This document shows, one piece after another, positions 1 to 13,094 of a stretch of DNA of 64,000 nucleotides (its first letter is position 1; every line of letters begins with the position of its first letter). The notes beneath the pieces are model-generated. The model was not told where the DNA came from and searched no databases. It was given only the letters and a program-made list of their open reading frames with translations. The stretch is from contig JAULBX010026052.1 in assembly GCA_032358255.1 (NCBI GenBank), positions 62,001 through 126,000 of the forward strand, written 5' to 3'. The translations under genes and the position numbers were made by a program. The DNA is from Heterotrichella gracilis. Lineage: Eukaryota; Sar; Xanthophyceae; Tribonematales; Xanthonemataceae.

Positions 1-379
1 AGCTGGAACATGACCATGGACATGCTGGCCATTTTGCACTCTAAGCCAGCCAAAATTCCCACAGCAGCCCCGCCAAAATTTCCCATCTGGTCTATTGGAC
101 AACACCATGCAATAGTGTCAACATACACCAGGAACACACCAAGGCTAATGCACTACATTGCCCATCTCTTGGGAGTATAATGCTGTTCTTGTGCATTCCA
201 ATGCCCAACATCTCCAAACACCATGTGCACCCACATAATGCTCAGTCATGGTCCGTACAGCCAAACCCAGCAACAACATGTGTACATAATAGCATTCCAC
301 TCCTCCCACCCACTTCATACCCACCTGTTCCTACCCTGCAACTGTTCCCCTCCTCACCCTCGCCCCTCACCCTCCCCAG

Positions 380-1151
380 GCAAGGTATCCATCCTTGAGG
401 AGTACGGCATGAGCCCCCCCTACTTTGACTGCATAGACGACTTCTTCTGGACCGCCACCCACGCCGCCTTCCGCATGGGCACCAGCGGGACCCTGGTGTG
501 GCAGGTGTGGCACAGGGATGTGCCCACCCACACCGGGGTGGACTTCTCGTACGCAGACCAGGGCGCGCCCACAGTCAAGGCGGTCAACCTGTACGCCAAC
601 AAGCGGGTGCGTTGGGTTTATGGCCCATCTTTGAAAATAAGTATAAGTTTGGTTCTCCATCTCTGACTTGACCCGAGGAAATTGCATGCCACCCTGATTA
701 TCAGTGATGGATTGAACGCAAGCGTTTGGGGTTTGAGGATTAGGGTTCTTCCCTGTCTGGGAGCTACTGAAGATTAGCCACAGGCTATGCATTTGTGGTA
801 GTGCCGTCATTTAATGACCATCGTTGTGATGCATTAGCAGTGCATGCACGCCAGATGCTGAGTACCGTACAAGGTTTATCTGCGCAATGAGCGTTTCCCC
901 AGTGGCTCCGCATGCTTATTATGTGCGAGTCCACAGCAACAGCCTGATGCATGTGCATCCCCGGCCCCGAACCTGGCCCTACTGTCTGCATTAGCGATCC
1001 TGCTCCTCAACCTGTCCTCCCCATCTATGCTAATTTCTCCCTCCCTGACCTGCAGACCCAGAACAACGGCGCTCTCACACCATTCCCCGCCCACCAAGGC
1101 TGCTCGGTAGGCAGGCCACCAGCAGCCATGGCGCCACCCTACTACGTATAA
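380..1151 (+). CDS. Probable GH5 (beta-mannanase/cellulase-like) glycosidase, 3' end
   Basis: Only the last two exons are in the window: 380-606 and 1056-1151, joined in phase 0 (donor gtgcgt, acceptor ctgcag); the 5' exons lie outside. The first exon reads GKVSILEEYGMSP, then an aromatic helix, then SGTLVWQVWHRD and FSYADQGAPTVKAV. This order fits the C-terminal half of GH5 glycosidases: the EEYG block would hold the catalytic nucleophile Glu at the end of strand 7, and the TLVWQVW block is the strand-8 Trp region. Known GH5_7 enzymes cut beta-1,4-mannan; GH5 also includes cellulases, and I cannot separate them from this fragment. The last 32 codons are low-complexity and end at TAA. The assignment is by motif only; another clan-A glycosidase is possible. 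Confidence 0.5.
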
Positions 1152-2751
1152 GCCTCTGCGCCTGAAGCAGCATCACGCAGTACAGCGGCAGCTGGCCGTG
1201 CGTTCTTTCTGGGCAGCAGTGCTGGTGCCAAGGGCACAAATATATGCCATTCAGATTGACCTCCATGCGCCATGCGCCTCATGGACCCCATATTTTTGGG
1301 CATAACCCCCCCAGCGCAGCCTGCCTGGACCCGCTTTGCTGGCACCAAGGGCTGATGGGGTCTGAAGGGGAGTCTGGTCTAGCTGTGCAATGGAGGTGCA
1401 AGACCCAGCTGCACCAGGTTTGGAGGTGGATAATCTGCCACGGATGCGCGCACATGGATGGACTGGCAGTCGCCATGGCTGTGGATTTTGCACTGGAGAC
1501 AGGCGATGTGCCGCTGGAGACAATTTATGTGCAGCTGCCATCAGCATCAAACACTCAGCAATTCAAATGAATTAGTCAATGAACACTGAAACACCATGAT
1601 CAACGATGAACACCAATAATTGAACGAATCCAGGCGCGCACATGAATGAATATGTGGATGTCCTGCCACACAATACCTGCCATACTGCACTTGCTGAATA
1701 TATAGAGGCGCTGTTTGACATCAGGGCTAGCTATGCACACAGAGTAAGCACACCATTTTGGATTGCATGACAGCTTCGTACATGTGGCAATCATTTCCAC
1801 ACTTTAGTCTAAACGATGACCGTGAACGAACCTTCTTTTTCTTAGGACATTTTTCAGCAACTGCAGTACATGCAGGTCCATTGTTTTGCCAATGTTTCCT
1901 GCACAGCACTTGATTCATTACCAGGTGTACACATTCAACTGTCACCAATAAATGCTGCACTTTTTACCACCAAGCTATGTGGTCACTTTACGCCAAGATA
2001 CTCCCTTGAATCAGGGCTAGGCATGTTTCTCGCTGTCAGCGTTGCTTTCTGCATCTTAAATGCGGCGTAATTCATGTCAAGTACGCAAACTGTGCACAGT
2101 AATGGCACTCTTAGAACATGTTCCTGGGCATGCCCTCTCAGAGAGCTTTGTACTACATGGTCCATGTACCGGTGGTTGTCCCCTATGGCAAAGCTGCCAT
2201 TGCAGTTGAAATGCTCTGCTTAGTAACAAGCTTGCTATTTGACGGTGACTCGTGAACTCACGCTTTGCTGCTTGGCATTCAACAACGTTTGTTCTAAAAA
2301 TATTTCAGCCATTGAATCGAGAATAAAGCTTTGGACCAGGTGCAAGGTGCCCTTTGAATGCGGCCTCCAGGCCTGCCATCCATCTATGTCACAGAACCGT
2401 TCGGATGCACCAGGATAGCCCAGGGACAGCCTCCGAGCAACAGGCAGCTGCCATGGCTTGGTCTAGAATTGGAAACCCTCAGCAGGGTTTTGGTTACGAC
2501 ACGTCACCCTGGCATGCGCCCATGTGAAGATCACATGGGCACACACCGAAGCTCTCGGAGATTTGGTCAGCAGCCTTTTGCCATCCGATGCGAAGGTTGT
2601 GGAAACCTATAACCTTCAACGCAAGGCCGCTGCTGACAATGGGAGATATACCGCGGTGGTGCCACGACTGACGTTCCCTTAATTAGAGGCCGGAGATTGT
2701 GAGGTTGCGGCAGTCCCTCTCGGTGTGGCAATCCTCTCGGAACTTTGCACG
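1152..2751. other. Intergenic, no gene recognised
   Basis: This is presumably the 3' UTR of the upstream gene plus the promoter and 5' leader of the glyoxalase-like gene. Open frames on both strands are short and lack recognisable motifs. Confidence 0.5.
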
Positions 2752-4016
2752 ATGGCAACGAATAGTAGTTTCAAACGCTCTGCCCTTCCACTGGCGAGGG
2801 TGAACCATATCAGCAGGGTGGTTTCGGACGTGGATAAGACTGCAGCTTTTTACTGTGAGGTACTGGGCTTTATAGAGATAAAGAGGCCAAGTTCATTCAA
2901 TTTTGAAGGCAGATGGTAAGGCCTTCTTTCGAAAGGGAATGTTGACATGTCGACAGCTGTGAAAGGACTCCTGTGCATGTGGGCGTCCCCGCCTTTTTGG
3001 AGGTACCACAAGGCGTACTAGTTATCAGCAGCACAGGACTGATGAATGTTGTTGGCCGATATTGAACCTTGAAAGTGCTTTCACGCCCTGCATTTAGCAC
3101 TCCCACCTCCTCACCGGGTGAACAACCGCCGTATCGGCTGCTGCAGTGTAATTGCATCGGGTGCACAACCAACATACAGCTCTGTGGGCAGTTTGTCTGC
3201 CCGGAGTGGGTTGCAAAAATTCGCAGTTTTGCGCCTCTGCCTCCTTTGGAGGTTTGCCCTGTGGCTGGTTGACTAGGCCTTAACCTTGTAGGGTTTAGGG
3301 GAACCACCCAAAACACCCTAACCCTTGTACTCAACGGTAACTGCAAAAACCCTGATAAATATATGCAGGTGAAGACTGTGGGTATCTGACTCAGGTGTTT
3401 GGCTCCCGCAGGCTGTTCCAGTACGGAATTGGGCTTCACTTGATAGAGGGCGAGCCCTTCCCGCTTCCCACAGCGATTGACCCAAAAAGCGACCACCTGT
3501 CATTCCAGAGCTCCAACCTGAGTGAAGTGGAGCAGCGACTGACCGAGCTTGGGATCGAGTACCTCAAGACATGCGTGATCGAGAACGGCGTGCGAGTCAC
3601 ACAGGCAAGCACCTGGCTTGGGTATTGTGGCTTGGTGAAGCACACTTGCTGTTGCACGAGTATTCTATCCACGGTGTAAATAAATGGCATTGTGGACTTA
3701 GTGTTCCTAAATCATTGGGCATTTGGGCCAACTGTGTCCAGGGCAAGGCAATAAGCCGATGACGGCTGGGAATGCCTTCCTTTTTTATTAAAAAATAATT
3801 GCTGACCACTGTTGCTGTCGCTCACAGGTGTTCTTCCACGATCCGGACCACAGCATGATAGAAATATGCAATTGCGACTGCCTGCCAATCACCCCGCTGC
3901 ACAACGGGCAGCTGCTGAAGCACGCGACCCTCACCATCAACAACGTGGACTCCGCCAGCACATGCACTCCTCATGGCGGCTTCTACTTGCCTATCAGCGT
4001 GGCGTCTGCGCAGTAG
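2752..4016 (+). CDS. Glyoxalase/VOC-superfamily protein
   Basis: Three exons, 2752-2915, 3412-3604 and 3828-4016, give 181 aa. The protein is one vicinal-oxygen-chelate domain: NHISRVVSDVDKTAAFY near residue 17 (first metal-ligand region), then the junction-spanning GRWLFQYGIGLHLIEG, DHLSFQ, and VFFHDPDHSMIEICNCD with the metal-ligand Glu. It matches the plant lactoylglutathione-lyase-like proteins that use a homodimeric betaalphabetabetabeta fold to bind a divalent metal; the true substrate (methylglyoxal or other) is not evident. There is no clear transit peptide, so it is probably cytosolic. The ATG at 2752 is chosen because the family starts about 15 residues before the first motif. Intron 2 is GC-AG: the donor gcaagc at 3605 is needed to give RVTQ|VFFHDPD in frame. 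Confidence 0.88.
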
Positions 4017-5326
4017 GGGGCAATTCTTGCGGCGTCAAGTCACCACCGGAGGCTAGTGACTAGGTCCATAGGAGCTGCGCCAATGCAGCTTTACACAGTA
4101 CATATAGATGTGTTCTCCGCTTGCCAGGCGGCCATGCTTTTACACTGCATGGCTGCTGGTGCAAGCACTAGTAGGGCTCAGCGCGCACAGCATACAATGC
4201 TGTTGGGGCGTGATTTACCATATCACGAACTGTCGTGCTTCCACTGCACAGAGTCAGTTTTCTTTCTCCTTCTTCTACCAACATATGCAGCAACCCAGGA
4301 CTAGTTTCTACCGCCCAGGGCAGCAGTAGTGCCATATGTAGCAGCACTTAGCCGTTGGGGTTTATAGATGTAGTTCTTTTCTTTACGTTTTAGAGATGTT
4401 TGCCTGATAAGATTCCTTTTCAATTTACGTGTACAGTAGATATCTAGTAGGGTGCCATTGCGGCATGTGAGTTTTTCAATAGTATTGCTCGGGCGACTTG
4501 GGCAACACTGTTACCTTCTGGTTTATAGTTTGTAGTAGCCATTTTTGTGATGATTTCACAACTTTGTTCGTACATGTATCGTGCTTTGGTGTGCACAATG
4601 TGTGCGCACTACGCTGTCAGGAATGCCTGGATTCCATGCCAAACACTGTGTTTCGAACGGTCCAGACCTGGAACTTGTCCCAATTCAGTGGTGGTGCTTG
4701 CCCAGCCACACCTGAGATGGCTGGGTTGGTATCCATCTCCTAGATCAGTTAGCTTGTTGGGCATCAGCTGTTGGACACTGAAATGCCTGTGTCCCTGTAC
4801 CGATGTTTGAAGTCAGTTTGGATGTGTAACATACTGCTGTACTGTTACGAGACGCAGGAGGCAAGCGGCAGCACTAATAAAACCACTTTTCATCAGTACA
4901 AGAGCCACAACCTGTTGCCAATAGCTTAGTGTTGGGCTTGCTTAATTGCCATTGCCGGGCACCTTTGCCACAGAAGCCACTTGCAGCATGCCGTGACACA
5001 GCCCGTATTATTGGTACACGCCGGTAGGTTGTGACCTCATAACCTCCTGACTGGGTGCGGACACCCCTTGCAACATAGGACGGCAAAGTGAGGAACTGTT
5101 TTTGCATGCATGCAAAGCGCCACAAGGGAATTTAATACAATCAAGGAATCAGCTCAGTGTATCTGTCCATCGATGTTCAACTTGAACACTACGAAAACAA
5201 GGCAGTGTCTTTCCCTCATATATGCCCCACGCTACAGTAAGTGTCAGCAACCTTTTAAAGGCCAGTTAGCTCTAGAGCGTCATGGGTCGCTGATTGTGTG
5301 TTGCAGTGTAGTCCAAACAGGCAAAC
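4017..5326. other. 3' UTR and intergenic
   Basis: No gene seen. A TGTAA motif at 4825-4829 could be the poly(A) signal of the glyoxalase-like gene, which would imply a long 3' UTR. Confidence 0.4.
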
Positions 5327-7265
5327 ATGGCTTCGTCAAAGAACACAGCGCTGGCGACAAGCAGTAAGCAGGCAAGTATACCAGTGGGCGATGCGGTGCC
5401 GTGTTCACAAGGACAGTCTTCGCTTGGGCGCAACACCGAGCGTTGTATGCATGCATACTGCAGCGCTTGAGCTTGCATCACATGAACACCAAGTGCCTCT
5501 GGTTATGTTCACAGCCCATAATTTTAAACCCATATCGTTGCTATGTGGTGCGTACAGGCGCCCATCCTCAACGCAGTCTCGAAACCCAATCTCAAGGCCA
5601 AGCCATCCAAGTTCACGGCTCCTGTGCAGATCTTACTCAAGGCAGCCAGAGCGGATATCGATACTACCTGGGAAAAGGTATGAAGCAGTGAAAGGTGCAG
5701 GTGCTTGTTTGCAAGAAATGTGCACCGATGACCGCCGCAGCACCACACTCACATGGGTGGCAGGTGCAGTGGACATGCTAATGAATGGACAGTACTGATC
5801 GGCTGTCAAACCTCCTTCAGGATGAGTTCATGGACGCAATTTACTGGATGCGGTGTGCGTTTGCGCTGGTGTTTGGCATCACCTGCGGGCTACTGCCACT
5901 GAAAGGCATCGTGCCGTTTCTGATGTGAGTGGCGCATCGCCTGCAGGCATGGGTGTGCTACCATTGCAAGCAGCATTGACTACTCTACCCTGATGGATTT
6001 TCCACCCTCCACCAGCCAGTCTTGTAGCTGCATTGTAGTACAGCTGTACGCTTCTTCCCTACTTGTGTCCTGGCTCCCCATACCTATTACCTAGACTAGG
6101 GACACTCTTCTTAACATGTGTGATCCATGTTTTTGGCTTTAAAATGCTTGTTAAAAATGTGTTCCACTAGAAAATTTATTTATTTGGCTAGCCCATGAAT
6201 CAAGGGTTCAGGAAATGTTGTTCATGTTTGGAACGAGTTTCAGAAGAAGGCCATAATTTAACTCAAACCTAAATTCGGAGTCTAGGTGCTATGCTCCCCA
6301 TAAACGCTTGCACTGCCATTCTGCACCTGTTGCATGCTGAAATGGCGTGTCCCTTGCTGCAGGTTCATGGCTGCTGCGTATGGGCTGCCAATCGCCTGGT
6401 ATAATGCCCTGCGGTATGGTTTGCAGGTCATATGATATGCGTAGGCTTGAAGGAGTGCAGCTCGTGTACTGTGTGCACAGCCTGCAAAGCAGCACCATGG
6501 GATGCCTTGCCAAAGGAGTCACATGCGGTCGCCACTGTGCATTGCCATGGGTTGGCCCCTCGTGCCTTGAACGATGTGCCTTGAACCAATGTCTTCAAGG
6601 CCGGTCGCTCTCGCGCCTCCAGTCCCCGACCCTAACCCTCGCCATGCCCACAATCAAATCAAATCTGGGTGCAAGGATGGGAGGGGACCATCGTCGATTC
6701 GCATGAGCATTAGGAATATTTCTTGCTGAGCCGCTGCTTTTGTGTCGTGTGCAGGATAGATGAGGAGGAGTATGGAGGCACAGCTGTGTTGATCAACGAG
6801 GGTGGGCCGCCATGCATATCGCTCTTCATGGTGAGGGCACTGTAGTGCACATCTATGTACTGTGGTGCATATAGCATGTGGGCGCCACAGGTTGCTTGGA
6901 TGTACTGCAGCCATTGATTTTCGAGAGCTTGGCCCAAAGCCATATTGTAAATGCGTCAGGGTCATGCATCGCATCTGCCCTCCCGGCCGCATGTGGCAGT
7001 TGGTGCAGCATGTCCGTGCATCACAGCATGCGGACACGTGTTACGCAGTTGCATCGTGTGTCACTCTGGTCTGGTTTGGTGAACATATGCATCATGACGC
7101 ACCATGACTGCAGGTCATATGACTATCATGACCAGACATAGGTCCTGCCAGCACAGTCTCTCACATTTTGCCAATATTGAACTTAAAGCCTGTGCCTGCT
7201 CTCTGTTGCAGCTATTGTGGGTGGTCATCTACTCGGTGGTGCATGGAGGGCAAGAGGCAAAGTGA
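5327..7265 (+). CDS. RAB5IF/RCAF1 (C20orf24) family membrane protein
   Basis: Six exons, 5327-5371, 5558-5677, 5821-5924, 6363-6413, 6755-6830 and 7212-7265, give 149 aa. After a basic, low-complexity N-terminus comes TTWEKDEFMDAIYWMR, a hydrophobic hairpin with the GLLPLKGI turn, a second membrane segment, then the signature RIDEEEYGGT and a final hydrophobic helix LLWVVIYSVVHGG. This is the Rab5ip/EMC6-like fold of animal RAB5IF; those proteins sit in the ER or mitochondrial membrane and are reported in multipass-protein insertion and respirasome assembly. The role in algae is inferred by family. Intron 1 appears to be GC-AG (donor gcaagt at 5372); the nearby GT at 5364 breaks the frame. 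Confidence 0.85.
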
Positions 7266-8638
7266 GAGGGCGCTTGCTGTCGCACGGGGGACCGCATCAG
7301 CTATCTGGGCGGCAGCATCTTGTGGAGCCAGTGCTGGCACAGCTGCTATCCCTGGCACTTAGGGAATGTTTGGTACAGGGGTGTATCCAGCCTGATGATG
7401 GCATGTGCAGCTGCATCAATTCTGAACACAGGGGATGCAGGCAAATTTGGGTGCAAGGGGAATGGTATGGCGCTGCCATGAGGAGCGCCAGGCTTTGAGG
7501 GAGGGGAACATCCCAAAGTGCGCAACCTGGGAAGCACACACGACCAGCATTGCGTTGCACCGTGCAGCCAGCGAGCAGTGTTGTGCAGGCAACATAAACG
7601 GTGCCATGCTGCTGGAGCTTCAGGCAGGCTTGAGGCAGCGTAAGCTGGATTGGAGTCGGGAATTGCTGGGACACAGTAGTAGCCGTCCAGGCACCTGTGC
7701 GTACTGTTGTGGGTCTCTTAATCAGAGTCTGACGGTCACGAGGAATCATCCATTATGGGCCTTTGGGTGTTTGCAACACAGACTAATATAGTGGCTCAGC
7801 GGGTCCTGTGGAGTTGAACATTCGTTTGCGTTGTTTGTGCCATGTTACACCGATAGTAGAAATTCCTTCAGCTGGTGACGTGGGGTGAGGATTTTAGCCC
7901 GAGGGCCTTTGCCAAAGGTTTGGCCACTTATTTTGAGAAACCCTCAAAACATTGTCTGCAATCTCCTGACAGTGCCCCGTTGCATGCAATGCATGGCTTG
8001 GCCCCAGGGCTGGGAAACTTCCGTGGCACGGCTTGCTAGTAACGTCACAATATTTACAAGGGAGGGATGAAGGCTTGCCAAGCGTTATTGGGCCAATAAC
8101 ATAAATGGATTGTAAGCATCGGGGAATCCCAATGGGGCATCTCATTATGGTGATAACATGGTAAACATTTTTAAAAAAGCTGAAAAATACTATGCGTGCA
8201 GTTGCCAAACACAGGAATCTTGAAGTGTATAGCGGCCAACACTTCAAAAATGCCCATGAAATACTGTCACAGTCTGGAAAGCAGAAATGATTTAGCCAAA
8301 AAACGTTTGAAGGCAAGCAGAGGACTGACTGCTTTCTCTTTCACAACATGCCTGCAATCTGACGACTGTGGGTGCAGGAGCATGTGTTACTATTGAATAT
8401 CAGAAAATGTTCCTACAGCAGACTACCGCACCTGGTGCACATTGGACCATGACAACTTCAATTCATTTTCACAGTCTCATGTCAATAGAGAGCATGTTGA
8501 CTGATCTGTCCAAAATGCAAAATGACGCGACATCCAGCCTGAACAAACCCGCATCTGCTGACCTAATCCCAACACAAACCCACCCAGATGTCCCCAAAAC
8601 CACGCCATCAGCACGACAAATTCCCCCAGCGCGCCCCC
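7266..8638. other. Convergent intergenic region
   Basis: Tail-to-tail spacer between the RAB5IF-like gene and the minus-strand membrane gene. TGTAA occurs near 8110. I see no coding signal. Confidence 0.4.
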
Positions 8639-10146
8639 TCACAACTCCTCATGCAGCCCCACCTCGCTGCCCGCCACCGGGAACGCCCCCCACCCATGCC
8701 ATACCATCAGCACCGCCAGCCAGCCGATGGTCAGCAGCCACGGCAGCGCGGCCACATAGCACCACGTGAGCAGCGTCTGCAGGTACTGCTGCTGCACCAT
8801 GTCATTGTCCCCTGCGCTGCCGCCAAGCTCCCGCCGCGGGCCCGGCCAGATGGCAAACCCCTCCCCGCGCAGGAAGCTCAGCCGCGCCCCCCGCTCGCGG
8901 AAGTAGGTCGCCGGCAGCGACAGCATGAGCGCGCTCACCACCTCGATGTATGCGCGCGCTGCGGTGCACTTGCTGACGCACGTGATGGTGTGCGACAGAC
9001 GGTTGGGCCACAGCAGGTACCTGGCCGCCAGCCGGTAGATGACGTCGTACACGCCGCTGTAGAACGCAGAGCTGCAGCGCACGGTCGCTGCGCTGCGCGC
9101 GCAGCCGCCCGGCATCCCCCACAGGTGCCACGCGGCCGCCAGCGGCTGCAGCATGACCGTGCAGGCAAACAGGGAGTCGTAGAGCAGCGGCAGGCAGAAC
9201 ATGAACAGCCCGTTGTTGGCCAGCTCGAACATGAGGTGCGCCTTGCAGGCCGGGGAGCTGTCCGCTTGGTGCTGCCATTGCAGCGCCACCAGGCCCCCAA
9301 TCACCCATTTGATCCAGGTGAAGCCCGAGACCAGCCACTCTCGGTTGTGCGCGTAGAACTGCATGTTAAGGGACGCGCTGGTGGACCCGATGGCTTCCAG
9401 CAGCGACACCACCAGGCACACAAACATGTGGCCCTTGGCGGAGCTGCGCCCCGCGCGCACCGCCATGCCCAGCCATGCCACCACGCCCATGGCACTGTTG
9501 CACTTGTCGATGTTGCGGATGCGGGCCTGGCGCTGCTTCCGGAACGCGGTTTCTAGGCGGGGGTCTTGGAAGGTGAGCAGCACGTCATGGCGCAGCCACT
9601 GCAGGGTGGGGGGTGGGGGGTGGGTTGTCTGGTGGCGCGTGTGGCATGCATGGGTGGGTTTTGAAGGTACTGGGTGTGTCTAAATGCAGGGGTGTGCTTG
9701 GGGTGAGGGGCTGGTGGTATACCGTTGCTGTGCAGAGGGGGGTGCAGGGTTTAGCTGTCCTTGTTGCCAGTGCCAAAAAATGAGGCGTGACACTTTCAAC
9801 CAATGACCCTGGTGAAGCATGAATTCGTCCAACTCTTTTGCCAGCCTGTGTCTGGTGCGCAAGCACCGTCTCATACCCCTGTCCCCTGTCCATGCAAATA
9901 TATTTATGCATATGACATTCAGCATGCATGCATATGCTGCCGCCGTTGAGCCCACGCCCTGTCTAGCAGCAACGCACCAAACAACGACTAGGATGCGATG
10001 CAAACCCTTTTCCTAGCCTCATAAACCTCCGACAGTGGCCCTACAGTTGTGTTCTGACGTACCTGTACCCAGCTCCTGCCAATTGCAACCGGTCCGGCCT
10101 CATCCTCAGCAGCGGCGCGCTCTCCCGGCCCACCAACCGCGTCCAT
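8639..10146 (-). CDS. Multipass membrane protein of unknown function
   Basis: Two exons (minus): 10063-10146 with ATG at 10146, and 8639-9598; the 464-nt intron has gtacgt/ctgcag ends and phase 0. The product is 347 aa. The first 28 residues are acidic and Gly/Ala-rich; then comes VQWLRHDVLLTFQDPRLE and several hydrophobic stretches (residues about 60-80, 100-120, 145-185, 200-265 and 300-335), consistent with six or so membrane helices. A Cys-rich part (CVSKCTAARAYIEV) follows the middle helices. I do not recognise the family; similar unannotated multipass proteins are common in green algae. The second exon is a single 960-nt block with strong third-position GC, which makes coding very likely. 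The first exon is chosen on phase and donor quality and is less certain. Confidence 0.7.
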
Positions 10147-11399
10147 TCCAAACCCCTCTGCCAGCCAAGGTACAGGTGCAGACTCCGGGAACTTTCAAAG
10201 TGACAAAGAGTATTGGGGTTGTACCCACACCCACTACGGCATTGACGCGGCCCCTCCTGGTATGGGGGCTCCTCAGAAGCCCAATTCGAAGAACTGCTGG
10301 GCGGTTGGGTAAACACGCTTCGGCGTGGTTTACGTGCAACAAGATGGGCGCTGGGAGTTGACGTGCTAGCCCTACAACCTTGCCTGCCAACACCGAGGGT
10401 TTGAGGTGGGAACAACTTATGGCGGTGACGAGTCAACCCCGGACACGAAGCAAACCCAATGTATGTAAGAACCCAACGTAATAAGAACCTGTAGTCTACA
10501 GACGCTGTCTTGGTGTAACTGCACACTCAGTGCACAGGCATAGGCTCCGGTTGACCCAAGCTTCCAGACAAGCAGGCTACTTTGTGGACCCTGCTGACTC
10601 ATGGACCCTTACTAAGGGCCTTTGGGTTCTGCCCGATATGACGCAGTGCATTGCCATGCAGGTAGCCAGCCTTTAACGCCTTTAACGCTTGCACCAGCCT
10701 TTCTCAACCTTGTCAACCAAACAGGACTGGGGCCTGCCCATGGATTGGCACGATGTCATTACATATGCTTGCATTACCATGGCACGCACATGCCCAGCAC
10801 TGCAATTCAATCCATGCACGGCCGCCCAAAGTGTAGCAAAATTTAAAATTTGAATCTCGAATACCTGCTAGTGGCTAAAGTTGACAGGCAGCGCTGCCAC
10901 GTAATGCATAGGAGGTGGCAACACGCACCGCACCTGATACCTGGAGCGTGTGGTCTCAATGCAGCATACTGTCAACCCGATGTTGCTCAACCTAGTGTAC
11001 AGTTTGTACGCGCACATTCAAATGCCTGAACACAGGACTTCACTCTGCAGGATGCTCGTGTGCCATAGCATGCCGCCCTTTGCGCAATGGGCGCTCAACC
11101 ACGAAGCCGAGTATGGTAGGGTGCATTTCCCTGCAAGTTTATGCACAAAGTGGATGGACAGCGCCTAAAGCACCAAACCCTGCCTCCAACAGACAGAAGA
11201 AAAGAGCCTAGTTGAGGTGTGCTCCAAAACTGGTAGTATGTTACGGCTCGCGCCAAGGTCCTGCAATCGTTAGCAAAAGAGTGGGTGGTGTGGGTGCCCT
11301 CGTCACACCTGTGGCTGTATTGAGTCTCTCTTGATGCGCCAACCGGGTGTACTGGGCAAAACTGTGCCTATCCAGTACATATCAACGAGAAGCGCGCCG
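10147..11399. other. Intergenic, no gene recognised
   Basis: Upstream of the membrane-protein gene and downstream of ARL5, both on the minus strand. Only short unstructured open frames are present. Confidence 0.4.
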
Positions 11400-12367
<968 letters not shown>

Positions 12368-13094
12368 TTTTGCAGCCCAGGCAGTCTGGCTCTACGCAAA
12401 GGGCTGCATCGCTGGCAGCAGCACAGACAGCAAACCGGTCCGGTGCTATCAGGTGAATTGCGTCTCGTTCCTCGAGCCAAGTGATACCAGCCAGTCACGG
12501 AGTAGTTATGGGTGGCAGGGTGTACTGTGAACAGCAGAGTATGCGCTATCGTGAAGCTGCTAGCGGGCCATTCGACTTGTTGGGCAACTTGCGGGGAGGT
12601 GCAAGTGGTGGTTGCTGTCAAAAGTGACTACTGCCGGTGTGCCAGAGTTGTTGCGTATTTGGCTTTTGCTGCAGGAATGCTCATAGGGAAAGTTGCAAAC
12701 TATGTTTGAAACAGAGCATGGCACCTTATATGCACCCCTTGTCATATCCGAATATCCGAATAGGTGTTCTGTCGAGGGGTAACAAACACGCCTTCTGTCG
12801 TGCCACTGCAAGACTTCTTGTACAACTAATAACTGCCATTCGTGGTTGTTTAAGCACAGGGTGACGAGGGTGACGTACTGTCAAAGATAGGTGGACTCTT
12901 TCTCTTGCATGCACTCTTTCTTATGCATGCATGCGTTTTGCAAAGGCCCACACAGACCCGTCCAGCACCACGCATCAACTTACCACTGTAGCGGCTCTCT
13001 TACTAGTCGTTTAGCCTACGTTCTTCAAAAGCCCACCCTTTGTTTTACTAGCCGTCTTTCCGCGTTGTTGCTGCCATCACGTTGCGGCCCCAAG
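12368..13094. promoter_or_regulatory. Divergent promoter region, ARL5 / DprA-like gene
   Basis: 727 bp lie between two genes read in opposite directions, so both 5' leaders and promoters must be here. It contains ATGCATGC runs near 12907 and 12924. No TATA box is convincingly placed. Confidence 0.45.

Noticed and set aside
5364-5371. GT donor (gtaagc) for RAB5IF-like intron 1
   Set aside because: It leaves phase 1 and puts exon 2 out of frame; the GC donor at 5372 keeps APILNAVSK in frame.
8588-9556. 322-codon plus-strand frame opposite the membrane-protein exon
   Set aside because: It is His/Arg/Pro-rich with no domain; the minus frame has hydrophobic periodicity and splices cleanly to an upstream exon, so this is a shadow of G+C-rich codons.
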